64,000 bases of DNA. It comes from Pseudolysinimonas_A sp947085045. Its GTDB lineage: Bacteria > Actinomycetota > Actinomycetes > Actinomycetales > Microbacteriaceae. Under the pieces are notes generated by a model, which did no database searches, had not been told where the DNA came from, and was given only the letters and a program-made list of their open reading frames with translations. The translations under genes and the position numbers were made by a program. Position 1 is the stretch's first letter, and every line of letters starts with the position of its first letter. The DNA lies in NCBI GenBank assembly GCA_947085045.1, contig CAMTUU010000003.1, positions 141,012 to 205,011 of the forward strand, read 5' to 3'. This document shows, in pieces, positions 8,471-17,401 of this stretch.

Positions 8471-9310
8471 ATGCGCCTCGCGACCTGGAACGTGAACTCC
8501 GTCCGATCCCGAGTTGCCCGCATCACCGACTGGCTCGAGCGCGAGAGCATCGACGTGCTGGCGATGCAGGAGATCAAGTGCACGCCCGCGCAGTTCCCGT
8601 TGCAGGCGTTCGAGGATGCCGGCTACGAGGTCGCCCTGCACGGGCTCAACCAGTGGAACGGGGTCGCGATCGCCAGCCGGCATCCGATCGGGGACGTCGA
8701 GGTCGGGTTCCCCGGGATGCCGGGTTTCCTCAAGGGAGTCGAAGGTCCCGAGGTGCCGATCGAGGCGCGTGCGATCGGCGCGACGACCGGGGGCGTGCGC
8801 GTGTGGTCGCTGTACGTGCCGAACGGCCGCGGCCTCGATGATCCGCACTACGTCTACAAGCTCGACTGGCTGGCGCAGCTCACCGCGGCCACTCGCGGGT
8901 GGGCGTCGTCCGAGCTTCCTTTCGCCCTGACGGGTGACTTCAACATCGCGCCGCTGGAGGGGGATGTCGGCGACCCCTCGCTCATCCCGGGACTCTCGAC
9001 GCACATCTCGCCGCCCGAGCGTTCGGCGTTCCAGGAGCTGCTGGATGCCGGGCTCACGGATGTCGTGCGACCGCTCGTACCCACCGGCTACACCTACTGG
9101 GACTACAAGCAGCTGCGCTTCCCGCGCAACGAGGGCCTGCGCATCGACTTCGTACTCGGGTCGCCGTCCTTCGCCGCGGCAGTGACCGGCGCGGCGATCC
9201 ACCGCGAGGAACGCAAGGGCGACGCCCCCTCCGATCACGTGCCGGTGGTGGTCGACCTCGACCTGCACCCCGCCGCCGAGGATGACGACGACCGCCCGAT
9301 GATCTTCTGA
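8471..9310 (+). CDS. xthA: exodeoxyribonuclease III / AP endonuclease
   Basis: A 279-residue DNA-repair nuclease of the EEP superfamily that cuts at abasic sites. Signature segments are LATWNVNSVR at the start, LAMQEIKC (catalytic Glu, about residue 35), YVPNGRG near residue 115, TGDFNIAP near residue 155, RIDFVLGS, and the catalytic DHVPVVVD at the C-terminus. An alternative ATG two codons upstream (8465) is possible. There is almost no leader and no clear ribosome-binding site, suggesting leaderless translation. Confidence 0.94.
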   Translation: MRLATWNVNSVRSRVARITDWLERESIDVLAMQEIKCTPAQFPLQAFEDAGYEVALHGLNQWNGVAIASRHPIGDVEVGFPGMPGFLKGVEGPEVPIEARAIGATTGGVRVWSLYVPNGRGLDDPHYVYKLDWLAQLTAATRGWASSELPFALTGDFNIAPLEGDVGDPSLIPGLSTHISPPERSAFQELLDAGLTDVVRPLVPTGYTYWDYKQLRFPRNEGLRIDFVLGSPSFAAAVTGAAIHREERKGDAPSDHVPVVVDLDLHPAAEDDDDRPMIF

Positions 9311-9338
9311 GGACCCCTTCCCGCTCGAGATCATCGAT

Positions 9339-9380
9339 TTGCGTCGAGATCGCGCGCGTTCTTCGTGGATCTCGACGCAA
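9339..9380. terminator. 13-bp perfect inverted repeat between convergent genes
   Basis: TTGCGTCGAGATC (9339-9351) and its exact complement (9368-9380) are separated by 16 bases, about 28 bp after the xthA stop. The location between xthA and the decayed leftward locus fits a bidirectional terminator. There is no clear U-tract, so a protein-binding palindrome is also possible. Confidence 0.55.
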
Positions 9381-9479
9381 GACCGCGCACTCGGCATCAT
9401 CCGCCCCCGTCCAATCGGTGATCGGCTGGGAACCCACCGCCGCGCAGGCCGCCCCTGACGCGCCCTGGGGAGCGGTAGC

Positions 9480-9756
9480 TCAGCGCGGAGCGAGCAGGGC
9501 CGCGATGACCAGAAGCGCGGGGATCGAGAGCACCGTCGTCACGAGGATGGTGTCGCGGGCGAGCGCCGTTCCGCGGTCGTAGCGATACGCATAGGTGAAG
9601 ACGTTCTGCGCGGTCGGGAGCGCCGCGAGGGCGACGACTCCGAAGAGCGCGGTGCGGTTGAGCACGTGCACCGACGCGGGCCGAGGATGTCGAGGCGGCC
9701 GACGAGGTAGCCGAGGCCGATCACGAAGACGAGTTGCCGACTCCGCGCAGCATCCA
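9480..9756 (-). pseudogene. remnant of an AEC (auxin-efflux-carrier) family permease
   Basis: Read leftward, this stretch holds a fragment typical of the first membrane helix of AEC permeases (FVIGLGYLVGRLDILGP). A frameshift follows, then SVHVLNRTALFG. The sequence then jumps directly to the usual C-terminal helices (VALAALPTAQNVFTYAYRY, then a final hydrophobic helix ending LLAPR and a stop). AEC transporters are normally about 300 residues, so roughly two thirds of the gene is missing. Its 5' end is fused directly to the broken 3' end of an alkD-like gene. Confidence 0.72.
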
Positions 9757-10219
9757 CCCCACGGCCTCGTGCAGCAGATCTTCCCGGTCGCCCAGCACCC
9801 GCGAGGGTCAGCGTCGTCGACGCGTCGCCCTTGTTGATGAAGGCGAACGAGCACGTAATCAGACGACGAGTCGACGAGGTCCCAGTTGTTCACCCGCCGG
9901 CGCCTCATCGCCGCGAGATAGCTCTCCACCGCGAGATCCGGGTCGCGCCGCGCTGCATCGACGAGCAGCAGCAGCCCGGCGCGCCGGTGCTCGTGCTCGT
10001 CGTCATCGAGCAGCGAGTCCATCTCGTCGAACGAGGTTCCGCGGAACCAGCGAACGACCGACCGCGTCGCCGGCACCCGCACGCCGAGGAAGACATCGCC
10101 CTCGCCGTAGTACTCCCCGGCCCTGTCTTGAAGAACCGCCGAATAAGCACGGCATCCGCAGGATTCGCGACCGGGGCGAGCGCAGCACGCACGTCATCAG
10201 CCTTCGCAGCGGATTTCAC
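9740..10219 (-). pseudogene. frameshifted, truncated DNA-alkylation-repair (AlkD-like) gene
   Basis: Pieces of one AlkD-like HEAT-repeat protein occur in three shifting frames read leftward. The N-terminal part starts at GTG 10219 (AALAPVANPADAVLIRRFFKTG). A frameshift near 10130 is followed by VPATRSVVRWFRGTSF, AAMRRRRVNNWDLVDSSSDYV, then another shift and FAFINKGDASTTLTLAGVLG, and finally EDLLHEAVGWMLRGVG. The NNWDLVDSS and AVGWMLR segments are characteristic of the family. The reading then ends abruptly in AEC-permease sequence. At least two frameshifts plus a 3' deletion make this a pseudogene. Confidence 0.75.
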
Positions 10220-10277
10220 GCAACGATTCTTCGCTGAGCGCAACTCTTTCCGGAAGCGCTTTTCCTAGGCTCGACGC

Positions 10278-11630
10278 ATGACGATCGTGACCGCACCCCA
10301 GGATGTCGTAACGTCCGCCGCCTGGCTCGACCTCAAGGCCGCGGTCGTCGGGCTGCAGCCGCTCCAGGTGCACGACGGCAGCATCCCCGAGGTCGCGCAC
10401 CACGCGCTGGCCCGCGCGCTCGTCGAGCGCATCGTCGCCGGCATCCGCGAACTCTCCCCGGCCTTCCCGCACGACGCCGACTACCTCGCCGCGCTGGGCA
10501 CCGACCTCGGCCGCTGGAGCACCGAGGGGTTCGGCGTTCCCGACTTCTACGACGCCCTGGTCGCCTTCCACCCCGAGTCGCACCGCGAGAACGGGCTGCG
10601 GCACCTCGTCGTGTTCCCGATGTACACGCAGAACGGCAGCGCCGACCGCCTCGTCGAGGCGGTGCTGGTCGAGGTCGTCTGGCCGGAGTTCATCGCCGCG
10701 CTCGAGCAGACCTACACGAACGCGTTGTTCGTGCCGATCCGCTTCCTCGACTTCACGCCCGGGTACGACACCAACTCGGCGGTGCTGTTTCCGGAAACCG
10801 TCGCGATGCGCGAGATCCCGGCGTTCACCTGGGGGGCGATCTTCGCCGACCGCGAGGCCGCGCGCTTCCGCTCGGTGACCCGTCGCGCCGCGGAGGTCAC
10901 GCGCCTCGAGCTGCCCGCTGACGCCGCGCGCCTGCTCGACGACCAGCGTCTCGCCGAGGAGACGTTCGTGCTGTGGGACCTCATCCACGACCGCACCCAC
11001 ATGCGCGGCGATCTGCCGTTCGACCCGTTCATGATCAAGCAGCGGATGCCGTATTTCCTCTACTCGCTCGAGGAGCTGCGCTGCGACCTCACCGCGTTCC
11101 GCGCGGCGGTCGACCTCGTGCGCGCCGAGGACACGGACCCGGTCACCCGCGACCACGCGCACCTCGCGCAGTACGCCATCCTGTTCGACCGCATGTTCCG
11201 CTTCCCGCTCACCGGCGACCGCACCCGCAACTACGACGGCCTCGGCGGGCAGCTGCTGTTCGCCTGGCTGCACCAGAAGAACGTGCTGCACTGGACCGAC
11301 ACCGCTCTCGCCTTCGACTGGGCCGACGTGCCGGATGCCGTGGTCGCCCTGTCGGATGCGATCGACGACCTCTACTGGCGCAGCATCGACCGACCGAAGA
11401 TCGCGCACTGGCTCGCGGCCTACGAGCTGGTGCGCAGCGTGCTCGATCCGCACCCCGCGTCGGCCTGGGCCCGCGGCCTCTCCGACGAGATCCTCACCGG
11501 GGCACCGAAGGGCATGACGGATGCCGTGCTCGACGACGAGTTCCCGCTGTCGATGTTCTACGAGGCCCTGAGTAAGAAGATGGGCGACGTCATCGAGTCG
11601 ACGAAGGGCATCACGGGAGCCTCCGCCTGA
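10278..11630 (+). CDS. conserved actinobacterial protein of unknown function (DUF6421-like)
   Basis: A 450-residue soluble protein without membrane segments. It contains a His/Asp-rich segment DLIHDRTHMRGDLPFDPFM near residue 240 and HLVVFPMYTQNGS near residue 110, which could coordinate a metal. From memory it resembles the DUF6421 family of actinobacteria, which has no assigned function. It stands alone on the plus strand. Its TGA directly abuts the stop of the convergent SecA2-like gene. Confidence 0.7.
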   Translation: MTIVTAPQDVVTSAAWLDLKAAVVGLQPLQVHDGSIPEVAHHALARALVERIVAGIRELSPAFPHDADYLAALGTDLGRWSTEGFGVPDFYDALVAFHPESHRENGLRHLVVFPMYTQNGSADRLVEAVLVEVVWPEFIAALEQTYTNALFVPIRFLDFTPGYDTNSAVLFPETVAMREIPAFTWGAIFADREAARFRSVTRRAAEVTRLELPADAARLLDDQRLAEETFVLWDLIHDRTHMRGDLPFDPFMIKQRMPYFLYSLEELRCDLTAFRAAVDLVRAEDTDPVTRDHAHLAQYAILFDRMFRFPLTGDRTRNYDGLGGQLLFAWLHQKNVLHWTDTALAFDWADVPDAVVALSDAIDDLYWRSIDRPKIAHWLAAYELVRSVLDPHPASAWARGLSDEILTGAPKGMTDAVLDDEFPLSMFYEALSKKMGDVIESTKGITGASA

Positions 11631-13916
11631 TCAGGCGCGGCGGCGCAACGCCCGGGAGAGGGCATCGCCGAGCGGGTTGTCCGACACCATGTAGGTCCAG
11701 GTGGCGGACGGTCGGCGGACCGTCGCCGGGACCCGCCCCTGCGCGACGTCGTCGGCCGACATCAGGCGCGCGGCGGCGAGCATGGACGCGGACATCCGCT
11801 CCTCCCATCCGTCGAACTCGGTCAAGGCGATCGTGTGGAAGGCATCGATCGGGTTCTCGTTGGCGAGTGCGCGGAGATGGATGCCATCGCGGAGCTCTTG
11901 CAGCACTCCGAGGTGCTCTGCCCACTGCTCGTCGGCGCTGAGCAGCGCGAGGTGCCGGAGGGTCTGCCGCACCGAGTTCTCCGGTACGGCCGACCACGTC
12001 GCGTACACGTCGGGCGCACGCTCCCGCACCCAGGTCACGGCGAGGTCGGTCGTCGCGATGCGGTGCCTGATCTCGAGTACGAACTCCCGCTGCCAGGTGA
12101 TGGCCCGGCTGAACGACCAGGTCGAACGGTGGCGTTGCAGTCGCGCGGCCTCGGTCGCCCGCTGTGCCGAAGCGACGACGGCACGCCGCCGGCGGGGGGA
12201 CAGCCGCGTCCGCGCCGGCATCCTCTTCGAGCGGAGACGGTCGGCGGGATCGGCCGACACGATCTCGTCCTCCAGGCTGCTGAAGCCGCCGGTCGACCCG
12301 GGATCGCCCTGTCGGCCGCTGCGTCCGCGGAGTTGCGCGTCGAGGCGGCGCGAGGGGTAGCTCCCGACGGCGACGACCGCGAGTCCGCCGAGGGCGAGAA
12401 CGCGCGCGCGATCCTCGCCGGCGACCCCGCCGAGCACGATGTCGGTTCCGCGGCCTGAGATCTGAGTCGAGATGGTCACGGCGCCGAACTCGCCGGCCCG
12501 GCTGACGACGGCCGCCTCCGTCGCGTCGTTCCGGGCGTTGAGCACCTCGGCGTCGATGCCCCGCTCGTGCAGGCGACGCGCGAGATCCTCCGAATCCGCG
12601 ACGCTCTGCGTCCCGACCAGCACGGGCTGACCGGTCGCATGGAGGCGCTCGACGTCCGCGATCACGGCACCCACCATCTCGTCCACCGTTTCGAGCACCA
12701 CGGTCGGATGATCGACCCGGACGAGGGGCCGATGCCTCGGGATGCGTCCCGACCGCAGCCGATAGAACTCGACAAGATCTTCGGCGACGGCCACGATCGT
12801 CGCCGACATCCCCGAGAGATGGTCGTAGCGCAGCGCGAGGTCCTGAATCGTGATCGTGTCGAGCACGATCCCTTGCGCGCTGATCGCGACCCCCTCCTTC
12901 GCTTCGACGGCGGCGTGGAGACCATCGGGCCACCTCTGGAGATCGGCGACCCGGCCGCGGCTCGCGCTGATCAGCTTGATCGCCCCGTCCGTCACGAGAT
13001 AGTGGACGTCCCTCCGCATCAGCACTTTCGCGTGGAGCGCGAGGTTGAGGACGGTGAGCATCTCGGTGTTGTCGCCCGAGTAGAGATCGATCCCCCCGAG
13101 CGCGACTTCGACTTGGTCGAGGCCGGCCTCCGTGAAGGAGACCGTCTCGCCGTCGGCATCGATCAGATAGTGGATGCCTTCAGCCAGGGACTCGACGACA
13201 CGTGCCCCCGTCTCGCTCTCGCGGGAGTGTCCCTCGAGAGTCCCGGCCAGCACCAGCGGGGCCATCGCCTCGTCGATGAGAACGGCGTCCGCCTCGTCGA
13301 CGATCGCGGCGTCGAACATCGGCGAGACCCGGTCGGATTCGGGGATCGCGAAGCGGTCGCGCAGCACGTCGTAGCCGACCTCGCTCACCGAGGCGTAGAC
13401 CACGTCCCGCGAGTAGACGTCGGCGCGTTCCGCGGGAGTGGACGTTTGCGAGAGCCATCCGACCGAGAGGCCCAGCGATGCGTAGAGCCCGCCCATCCAC
13501 GTCGCGTCCCGCTCGGCCAGGAAGTCGTTGATCGACAGCACGTGCACGCGTCGTCGGGAGCGCGCGAGATACGCCGCGGCGATCGCGCCGGTGAGAGTCT
13601 TCCCCTCGCCGGTGTCCATCTCGATCGCGTGCCCGGCGATCAACGCGCAGGCCCCCACGAGCTGCTCGCGGTGGGCCGCGAACCCCACCCCGCGGTGGGC
13701 GGCCTCCGCGACGATCGCGAGCTCTCTCGGATCGACCGCGGGACCGTCGGGAGGCGGCGGGAGCGCATCCCGGAGTTGCCGGTCGGTGAGCACCGCGACC
13801 TCGGCTCGTGACGCCAGGGCCCTGCCGACCACGGCGTCGAACTCCCGGAAGTCCGTGGTCCCCGGCCTTCCGACCAGCCGGGCAAGCGACCGCGAGATGT
13901 CCTCCAGATCGAACAC
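11631..13916 (-). CDS. secA2: accessory SecA-like (SecA2-type) translocase ATPase
   Basis: A 761-residue SecA-family motor. Walker A is MDTGEGKTLTGAIAA (about residues 98-112) and Walker B/DEAD is AIVDEADAVLIDEAMAP (about 204-220). The second motor domain has SGRGTDIVLGG near residue 485 and RSGRQGDPGS near residue 530. It is shorter than housekeeping SecA (about 900 or more residues in actinobacteria) and lacks the C-terminal Zn-binding tail, so it is most likely the accessory SecA2. No SecY2, glycosyltransferase or obvious exported substrate lies beside it. A small 2H-fold gene sits 3 bp upstream in the same operon. Confidence 0.82.
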   Translation of the reverse strand: MFDLEDISRSLARLVGRPGTTDFREFDAVVGRALASRAEVAVLTDRQLRDALPPPPDGPAVDPRELAIVAEAAHRGVGFAAHREQLVGACALIAGHAIEMDTGEGKTLTGAIAAAYLARSRRRVHVLSINDFLAERDATWMGGLYASLGLSVGWLSQTSTPAERADVYSRDVVYASVSEVGYDVLRDRFAIPESDRVSPMFDAAIVDEADAVLIDEAMAPLVLAGTLEGHSRESETGARVVESLAEGIHYLIDADGETVSFTEAGLDQVEVALGGIDLYSGDNTEMLTVLNLALHAKVLMRRDVHYLVTDGAIKLISASRGRVADLQRWPDGLHAAVEAKEGVAISAQGIVLDTITIQDLALRYDHLSGMSATIVAVAEDLVEFYRLRSGRIPRHRPLVRVDHPTVVLETVDEMVGAVIADVERLHATGQPVLVGTQSVADSEDLARRLHERGIDAEVLNARNDATEAAVVSRAGEFGAVTISTQISGRGTDIVLGGVAGEDRARVLALGGLAVVAVGSYPSRRLDAQLRGRSGRQGDPGSTGGFSSLEDEIVSADPADRLRSKRMPARTRLSPRRRRAVVASAQRATEAARLQRHRSTWSFSRAITWQREFVLEIRHRIATTDLAVTWVRERAPDVYATWSAVPENSVRQTLRHLALLSADEQWAEHLGVLQELRDGIHLRALANENPIDAFHTIALTEFDGWEERMSASMLAAARLMSADDVAQGRVPATVRRPSATWTYMVSDNPLGDALSRALRRRA

Positions 13917-13919
13917 GGT

Positions 13920-14378
13920 TCAGTCCAATTCGACGGGAGCCGCCGCCTGGACCAGCGCCGAGTCTCCGTCCAGCAGAACGAGGTGAAGAGTCGACACCGT
14001 CTCGATGCCCGACCACGCGCCGTCCCGCGAATCGGTGACGTGCGCCCGGTAGGCCTCTCCGACGAACGGCGTCGTGAAATCGCATCCCGCTCGGAGCAGT
14101 GCGTCGACGACGCGATCGTGCAGCGCTCGCCAGGCGTCCGCTGGCTCCGCAAGCACGACCGGCACCTCCCCAGCGGGCCCGAACGCCGCGTGCGCACCCG
14201 CCGAGACCGAGAGCTCCCCTGTCGAGCGAACACTCTCGGCGAGGATCCGCGACAACTGCGAGACCGCAAGCGTCGAGATGAAGTTCGTGGACACCGTGAC
14301 GTGCCAGGGCCACGCCCGCCGCGAGAAGGCTGCGTCGGGCAGGGGGCCGAGGAACGCGGTCACCACGAACAGGGTCAT
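13920..14378 (-). CDS. 2H phosphoesterase / 2'-5' RNA ligase-like protein
   Basis: A 152-residue protein with two HxT motifs: WPWHVTVS (about residues 23-30) and YRAHVTDS (about residues 107-114). This pair defines the 2H phosphoesterase fold of 2'-5' RNA ligases and cyclic phosphodiesterases. The substrate is unknown; such enzymes act on RNA ends or cyclic nucleotides. I chose ATG 14378 because the fold begins immediately after it (MTLFVVTAFLG). It is the first gene of a two-gene operon with the SecA2-like ATPase and is divergent from the histidine-kinase gene. Confidence 0.72.
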   Translation of the reverse strand: MTLFVVTAFLGPLPDAAFSRRAWPWHVTVSTNFISTLAVSQLSRILAESVRSTGELSVSAGAHAAFGPAGEVPVVLAEPADAWRALHDRVVDALLRAGCDFTTPFVGEAYRAHVTDSRDGAWSGIETVSTLHLVLLDGDSALVQAAAPVELD

Positions 14379-14462
14379 GCGGCGATCCTGACAGCCGAGG
14401 GCACGGTGCGACTCCGTCTGAGGAGGGAGGCGCCCGCGGCGGCGCGTCCGTAGGCTCGCAGG

Positions 14463-15728
14463 ATGACCGCCGCGGGCAGTGACGCAATGACGCGACGCTC
14501 CGCGCCGACATCCCGAGAGCTGCGGGCCGACGTCGCACTCGCCGGCGTGATCTTCGTGGGCGCCCTGCTCAGTTCGGTGCTCTACCGGGTCGCCGGATTC
14601 TTCGACGAGCCAGCTCCCGGCTGGGCCGCGATCCCGTACGCGCTCGGCATCTCGGTACCGCTGATCTGGCGCCGTCGGTCTCCGGGCGTGGTCGCGATCG
14701 TCGTCTCGGCCACCGTCATCACGGCCGGCTCGTTCCTCGTGCCGGAGGCCATCATCGGCAACATCGCCCTGTTCATCGCGTTCTACTCGGTCGGCGCCTG
14801 GGACTCGAACCGGCTCCGCGCCCATGTCGTGCGCGGCCTCATCATCGTGGCGATGGTCATCTGGCTGTTCGTGGCCGTCTACCTCGGCACCATCGACGGC
14901 TTCGACACCGAGCGCACGACGGGTGGGGGCTTCTCGCCATTCGTCGCGTTCACCCTCATCCAGATCTTCACCAACCTGCTGTACTTCGGCGGCGCGTATT
15001 ACTACGGCGAGCGCGCGTGGGGCTCGGCCCTCGCGCGTCAGGCCCTCGACGAGCGCACCGCGCAGCTCGAGTTCGAACGCGAGCGGCTCGCCGAACAGGC
15101 CGTCGCCCTCGACCGCGTGCGCATCGCCCGGGAACTCCACGACTCGGTCGCGCACCACGTCTCGGTGATGGGGGTGCAGGCCGGAGCCGCGCGCTCGGCT
15201 CTCGCGTCCGACCCCGAAACCGCGAGCCAGGCGCTGCGGCACGTCGAGGACACCGCCCGTTCGGCGATCGACGAGCTGCACGGGCTGCTGCGCACCCTCC
15301 GAGACGCGGGAGCGGCCCCGGACCCGAGTCCCGCGTCGACGATCGGCGTGGCGGCGCTGCCCTCGCTCGTGAAGGCGTCGCAGGATGCCGGCCTCCCGAC
15401 CGACCTCGAGATCGTCGGCGATCCCCGGCCGCTGCCCCCCGCCCTGAGCCTCAACGTCTACCGGATCGCCCAGGAGGCGCTCACCAACGCCCGCAAGCAC
15501 GCCGGTCCCGGTGCGGCGGCCGAGGTGCGGCTGCGTTATCTCGCCGACGCCGTCGAGCTCGAGGTCGCCAACAGCGGCACGACGCGCACCCTCCGCGCTC
15601 CGGGAGGCCTCGGCCAGCTCGGGATGCGGGAGCGCGTCGCGACGTCCGGCGGCTCCCTCGAGATCGGTCCGCGCTCGCGGGGCGGGTACCTGGTGCGGGC
15701 GCGTCTTCCGCTCGCGGCGAGCGCATGA
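14463..15728 (+). CDS. sensor histidine kinase (NarL/DesK type)
   Basis: A 421-residue membrane kinase. The N-terminal half has about five or six hydrophobic segments (residues about 20-190). A short coiled region is followed by the HisKA_3 dimerisation helix with the phospho-acceptor RIARELHDSVAHHVSVMG (about residues 222-239). The HATPase region has YRIAQEALTNARKHA (N box) and APGGLGQLGMRER (G box). With few extracellular residues it probably senses the membrane or its transporter. Its stop overlaps the response-regulator start by ATGA; an ABC exporter follows. Confidence 0.92.
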   Translation: MTAAGSDAMTRRSAPTSRELRADVALAGVIFVGALLSSVLYRVAGFFDEPAPGWAAIPYALGISVPLIWRRRSPGVVAIVVSATVITAGSFLVPEAIIGNIALFIAFYSVGAWDSNRLRAHVVRGLIIVAMVIWLFVAVYLGTIDGFDTERTTGGGFSPFVAFTLIQIFTNLLYFGGAYYYGERAWGSALARQALDERTAQLEFERERLAEQAVALDRVRIARELHDSVAHHVSVMGVQAGAARSALASDPETASQALRHVEDTARSAIDELHGLLRTLRDAGAAPDPSPASTIGVAALPSLVKASQDAGLPTDLEIVGDPRPLPPALSLNVYRIAQEALTNARKHAGPGAAAEVRLRYLADAVELEVANSGTTRTLRAPGGLGQLGMRERVATSGGSLEIGPRSRGGYLVRARLPLAASA

Positions 15729-16378
15729 CCATTCGGATCCTGCTGGTGGACGACCAGGAGCTGGTGCGCACGGGGTTCCGCGTCATCCTCGGCAGCGTGG
15801 CCGGGCTTGAGGTCGTCGGCGAGGCCGGTGACGGGGTCCGGGCGATCGAACTGGCCCGCGAACTGCGGCCCGATGTCATCTGCATGGATGTGCAGATGCC
15901 CGTGCTCGACGGCCTCGACGCCACCCGACGCATCGTCGCCGACCCCGCCGCCACCGGCACGGTGCTCGTGCTCACCACCTTCGACGACGACGACTCGCTG
16001 TTCCGCGCGCTCGATGCCGGTGCGAGCGGGTTCCTGCTGAAGACCGCGAGCCCCGAGCAGCTGGTCGACGCCGTGCGCGTTCTCGCCGCCGGCGACGCGC
16101 TGCTCGCCCCGGAGGTGACCCGGCGCGTGATCGAGCGGTTCGGCGGTGCCGCGGCCCCTCGCTCGGCCGAGCTCGACGCCCTCACCGATCGCGAGGCGGA
16201 GGTCTTCCGCCTCGTCGCCCGCGGCTTCTCCAACGCCGAGATCGCCGCGGAACTGCACGTCGGCGAGGCCACGGTGAAGACGCACGTCTCCAACATCCTG
16301 TTGAAGCTCGGCGTGCGCGATCGGGTGCAGGCGGTGGTGCGCGCCTACGAGACGGGCTTCGTGCGCACCGCGGGTTGA
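15725..16378 (+). CDS. LuxR/NarL-family response regulator
   Basis: A 217-residue regulator. The receiver domain begins IRILLVDDQELVRTG (acidic pair at residues 9-10). The phospho-acceptor Asp is in DVICMDVQMP (about residue 55) and the conserved Lys in FLLKTASPEQ. The C-terminal LuxR HTH reads LTDREAEVFRLVARGFSNAE, then EATVKTHVSNIL. The start ATG overlaps the kinase stop, so the pair is translationally coupled. It probably controls the ABC exporter immediately downstream. The last codons lie inside a 40-bp inverted-repeat arm. Confidence 0.93.
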   Translation: MTIRILLVDDQELVRTGFRVILGSVAGLEVVGEAGDGVRAIELARELRPDVICMDVQMPVLDGLDATRRIVADPAATGTVLVLTTFDDDDSLFRALDAGASGFLLKTASPEQLVDAVRVLAAGDALLAPEVTRRVIERFGGAAAPRSAELDALTDREAEVFRLVARGFSNAEIAAELHVGEATVKTHVSNILLKLGVRDRVQAVVRAYETGFVRTAG

Positions 16379-16464
16379 GTGCCGCCGCAGGCGGTGTGTC
16401 GAAACCAGGTACGTCGAACGTGGGGGCTTCGATACACCCGCTGCGCGGGCACTCAACCCGCGGT
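16367..16464. repeat. 40-bp imperfect inverted repeat overlapping a gene end
   Basis: The arm at 16367-16406 and the arm at 16425-16464 are complementary at most positions, with an 18-base centre. Each arm holds the pattern CCGCGGGTTGAGTGCC, a CGC(A/G)G-type core, and a tail GTGTNTCGAA. The left arm includes the stop codon of the response regulator. It separates the two-component genes from the ABC exporter and would form a very long hairpin in RNA. It looks like a mobile or REP-like element rather than a simple terminator; a related single arm occurs at 6754. Confidence 0.75.
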
Positions 16465-16516
16465 AGTCCTCCCTGCGGGGGAGGCACGCGCCGCCCGGGG
16501 TTCGTAGCGTGGAGGC

Positions 16517-17401
16517 ATGCTGCAGATCCGCAACCTCGACAAGCGATACGGCACCCGACAGGTGCTCGACGACGTCAGCTTCGACGTGCACTCCGGGCGC
16601 ATGACCGGGTTCGTCGGCGGCAACGGCGCCGGCAAGACGACGACGATGCGCATCATCCTCGGCGTGCTCGCCGCCGACGCCGGCACGGTGAGCCTCGACG
16701 GCAAGACGCTCGACGTCGGCGGTCGGCGGCGCTTCGGCTACATGCCCGAGGAGCGCGGCCTGTATCCGAAGATGAAGCTCCAGGAGCAGCTCGTCTACCT
16801 GGCCCGTCTGCACGGCCTGAGTTCGGCCGACGCCACCCGCAACGCGAGCACTCTCCTCGACCAGCTCGGGCTCGGCGAGCGCCGCGACGAGCCGATCGAG
16901 AAGCTGTCCCTCGGCAACCAGCAGCGCGCGCAGATCGCCGCCGCGCTCGTGCACGAGCCGTCGGTGCTCGTGCTCGACGAACCGTTCTCGGGTCTCGACC
17001 CGATGGCGGTGGATGTCGTGGTCGGCGTGCTGCAGGACCGCGCGGCGGCCGGCGTGCCGGTGCTGTTCTCGAGCCACCAGCTCGACATCGTCGAGCGCCT
17101 CTGTGACGACCTCGTCATCATCGCCGACGGCAAGATCCGGGTGGCCGGGCCGCGGGCGACGCTGCGCGAGCAGCACGCGACCCTGCGCTACGAGCTGCTC
17201 ACCTCCGCCGACACCGCGTGGTTGCGCGAACAGTCCGGCATCGACGTCGTCGAGTTCGACGGCAACTACGCCCTCTTCGACGCGACCGACGAGAAGGCCG
17301 TGCAGGCCGTGCTCCGCGCCGCGACCGCGCGTGGCGACGTGCTCAGTTTCGCCCGCCAGCATCCGTCCCTCGCCCAGATCTTCAAGGAGGTCGTCCAGTG
17401 A
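16517..17401 (+). CDS. ABC transporter ATP-binding protein (ABC-2 exporter)
   Basis: A 294-residue ATPase. Walker A is GGNGAGKTTTM (about residues 34-44), the signature is LSLGNQQRAQIA (about 133-144) and Walker B is VLVLDEPFSGLDP (about 154-166). The C-terminal 80 residues form the extra DUF4162-like domain found in NatA/drug-export ATPases. The stop overlaps the GTG start of the permease gene, so they form one exporter. The kinase/regulator pair upstream suggests stress- or antibiotic-responsive control. Confidence 0.92.
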   Translation: MLQIRNLDKRYGTRQVLDDVSFDVHSGRMTGFVGGNGAGKTTTMRIILGVLAADAGTVSLDGKTLDVGGRRRFGYMPEERGLYPKMKLQEQLVYLARLHGLSSADATRNASTLLDQLGLGERRDEPIEKLSLGNQQRAQIAAALVHEPSVLVLDEPFSGLDPMAVDVVVGVLQDRAAAGVPVLFSSHQLDIVERLCDDLVIIADGKIRVAGPRATLREQHATLRYELLTSADTAWLREQSGIDVVEFDGNYALFDATDEKAVQAVLRAATARGDVLSFARQHPSLAQIFKEVVQ

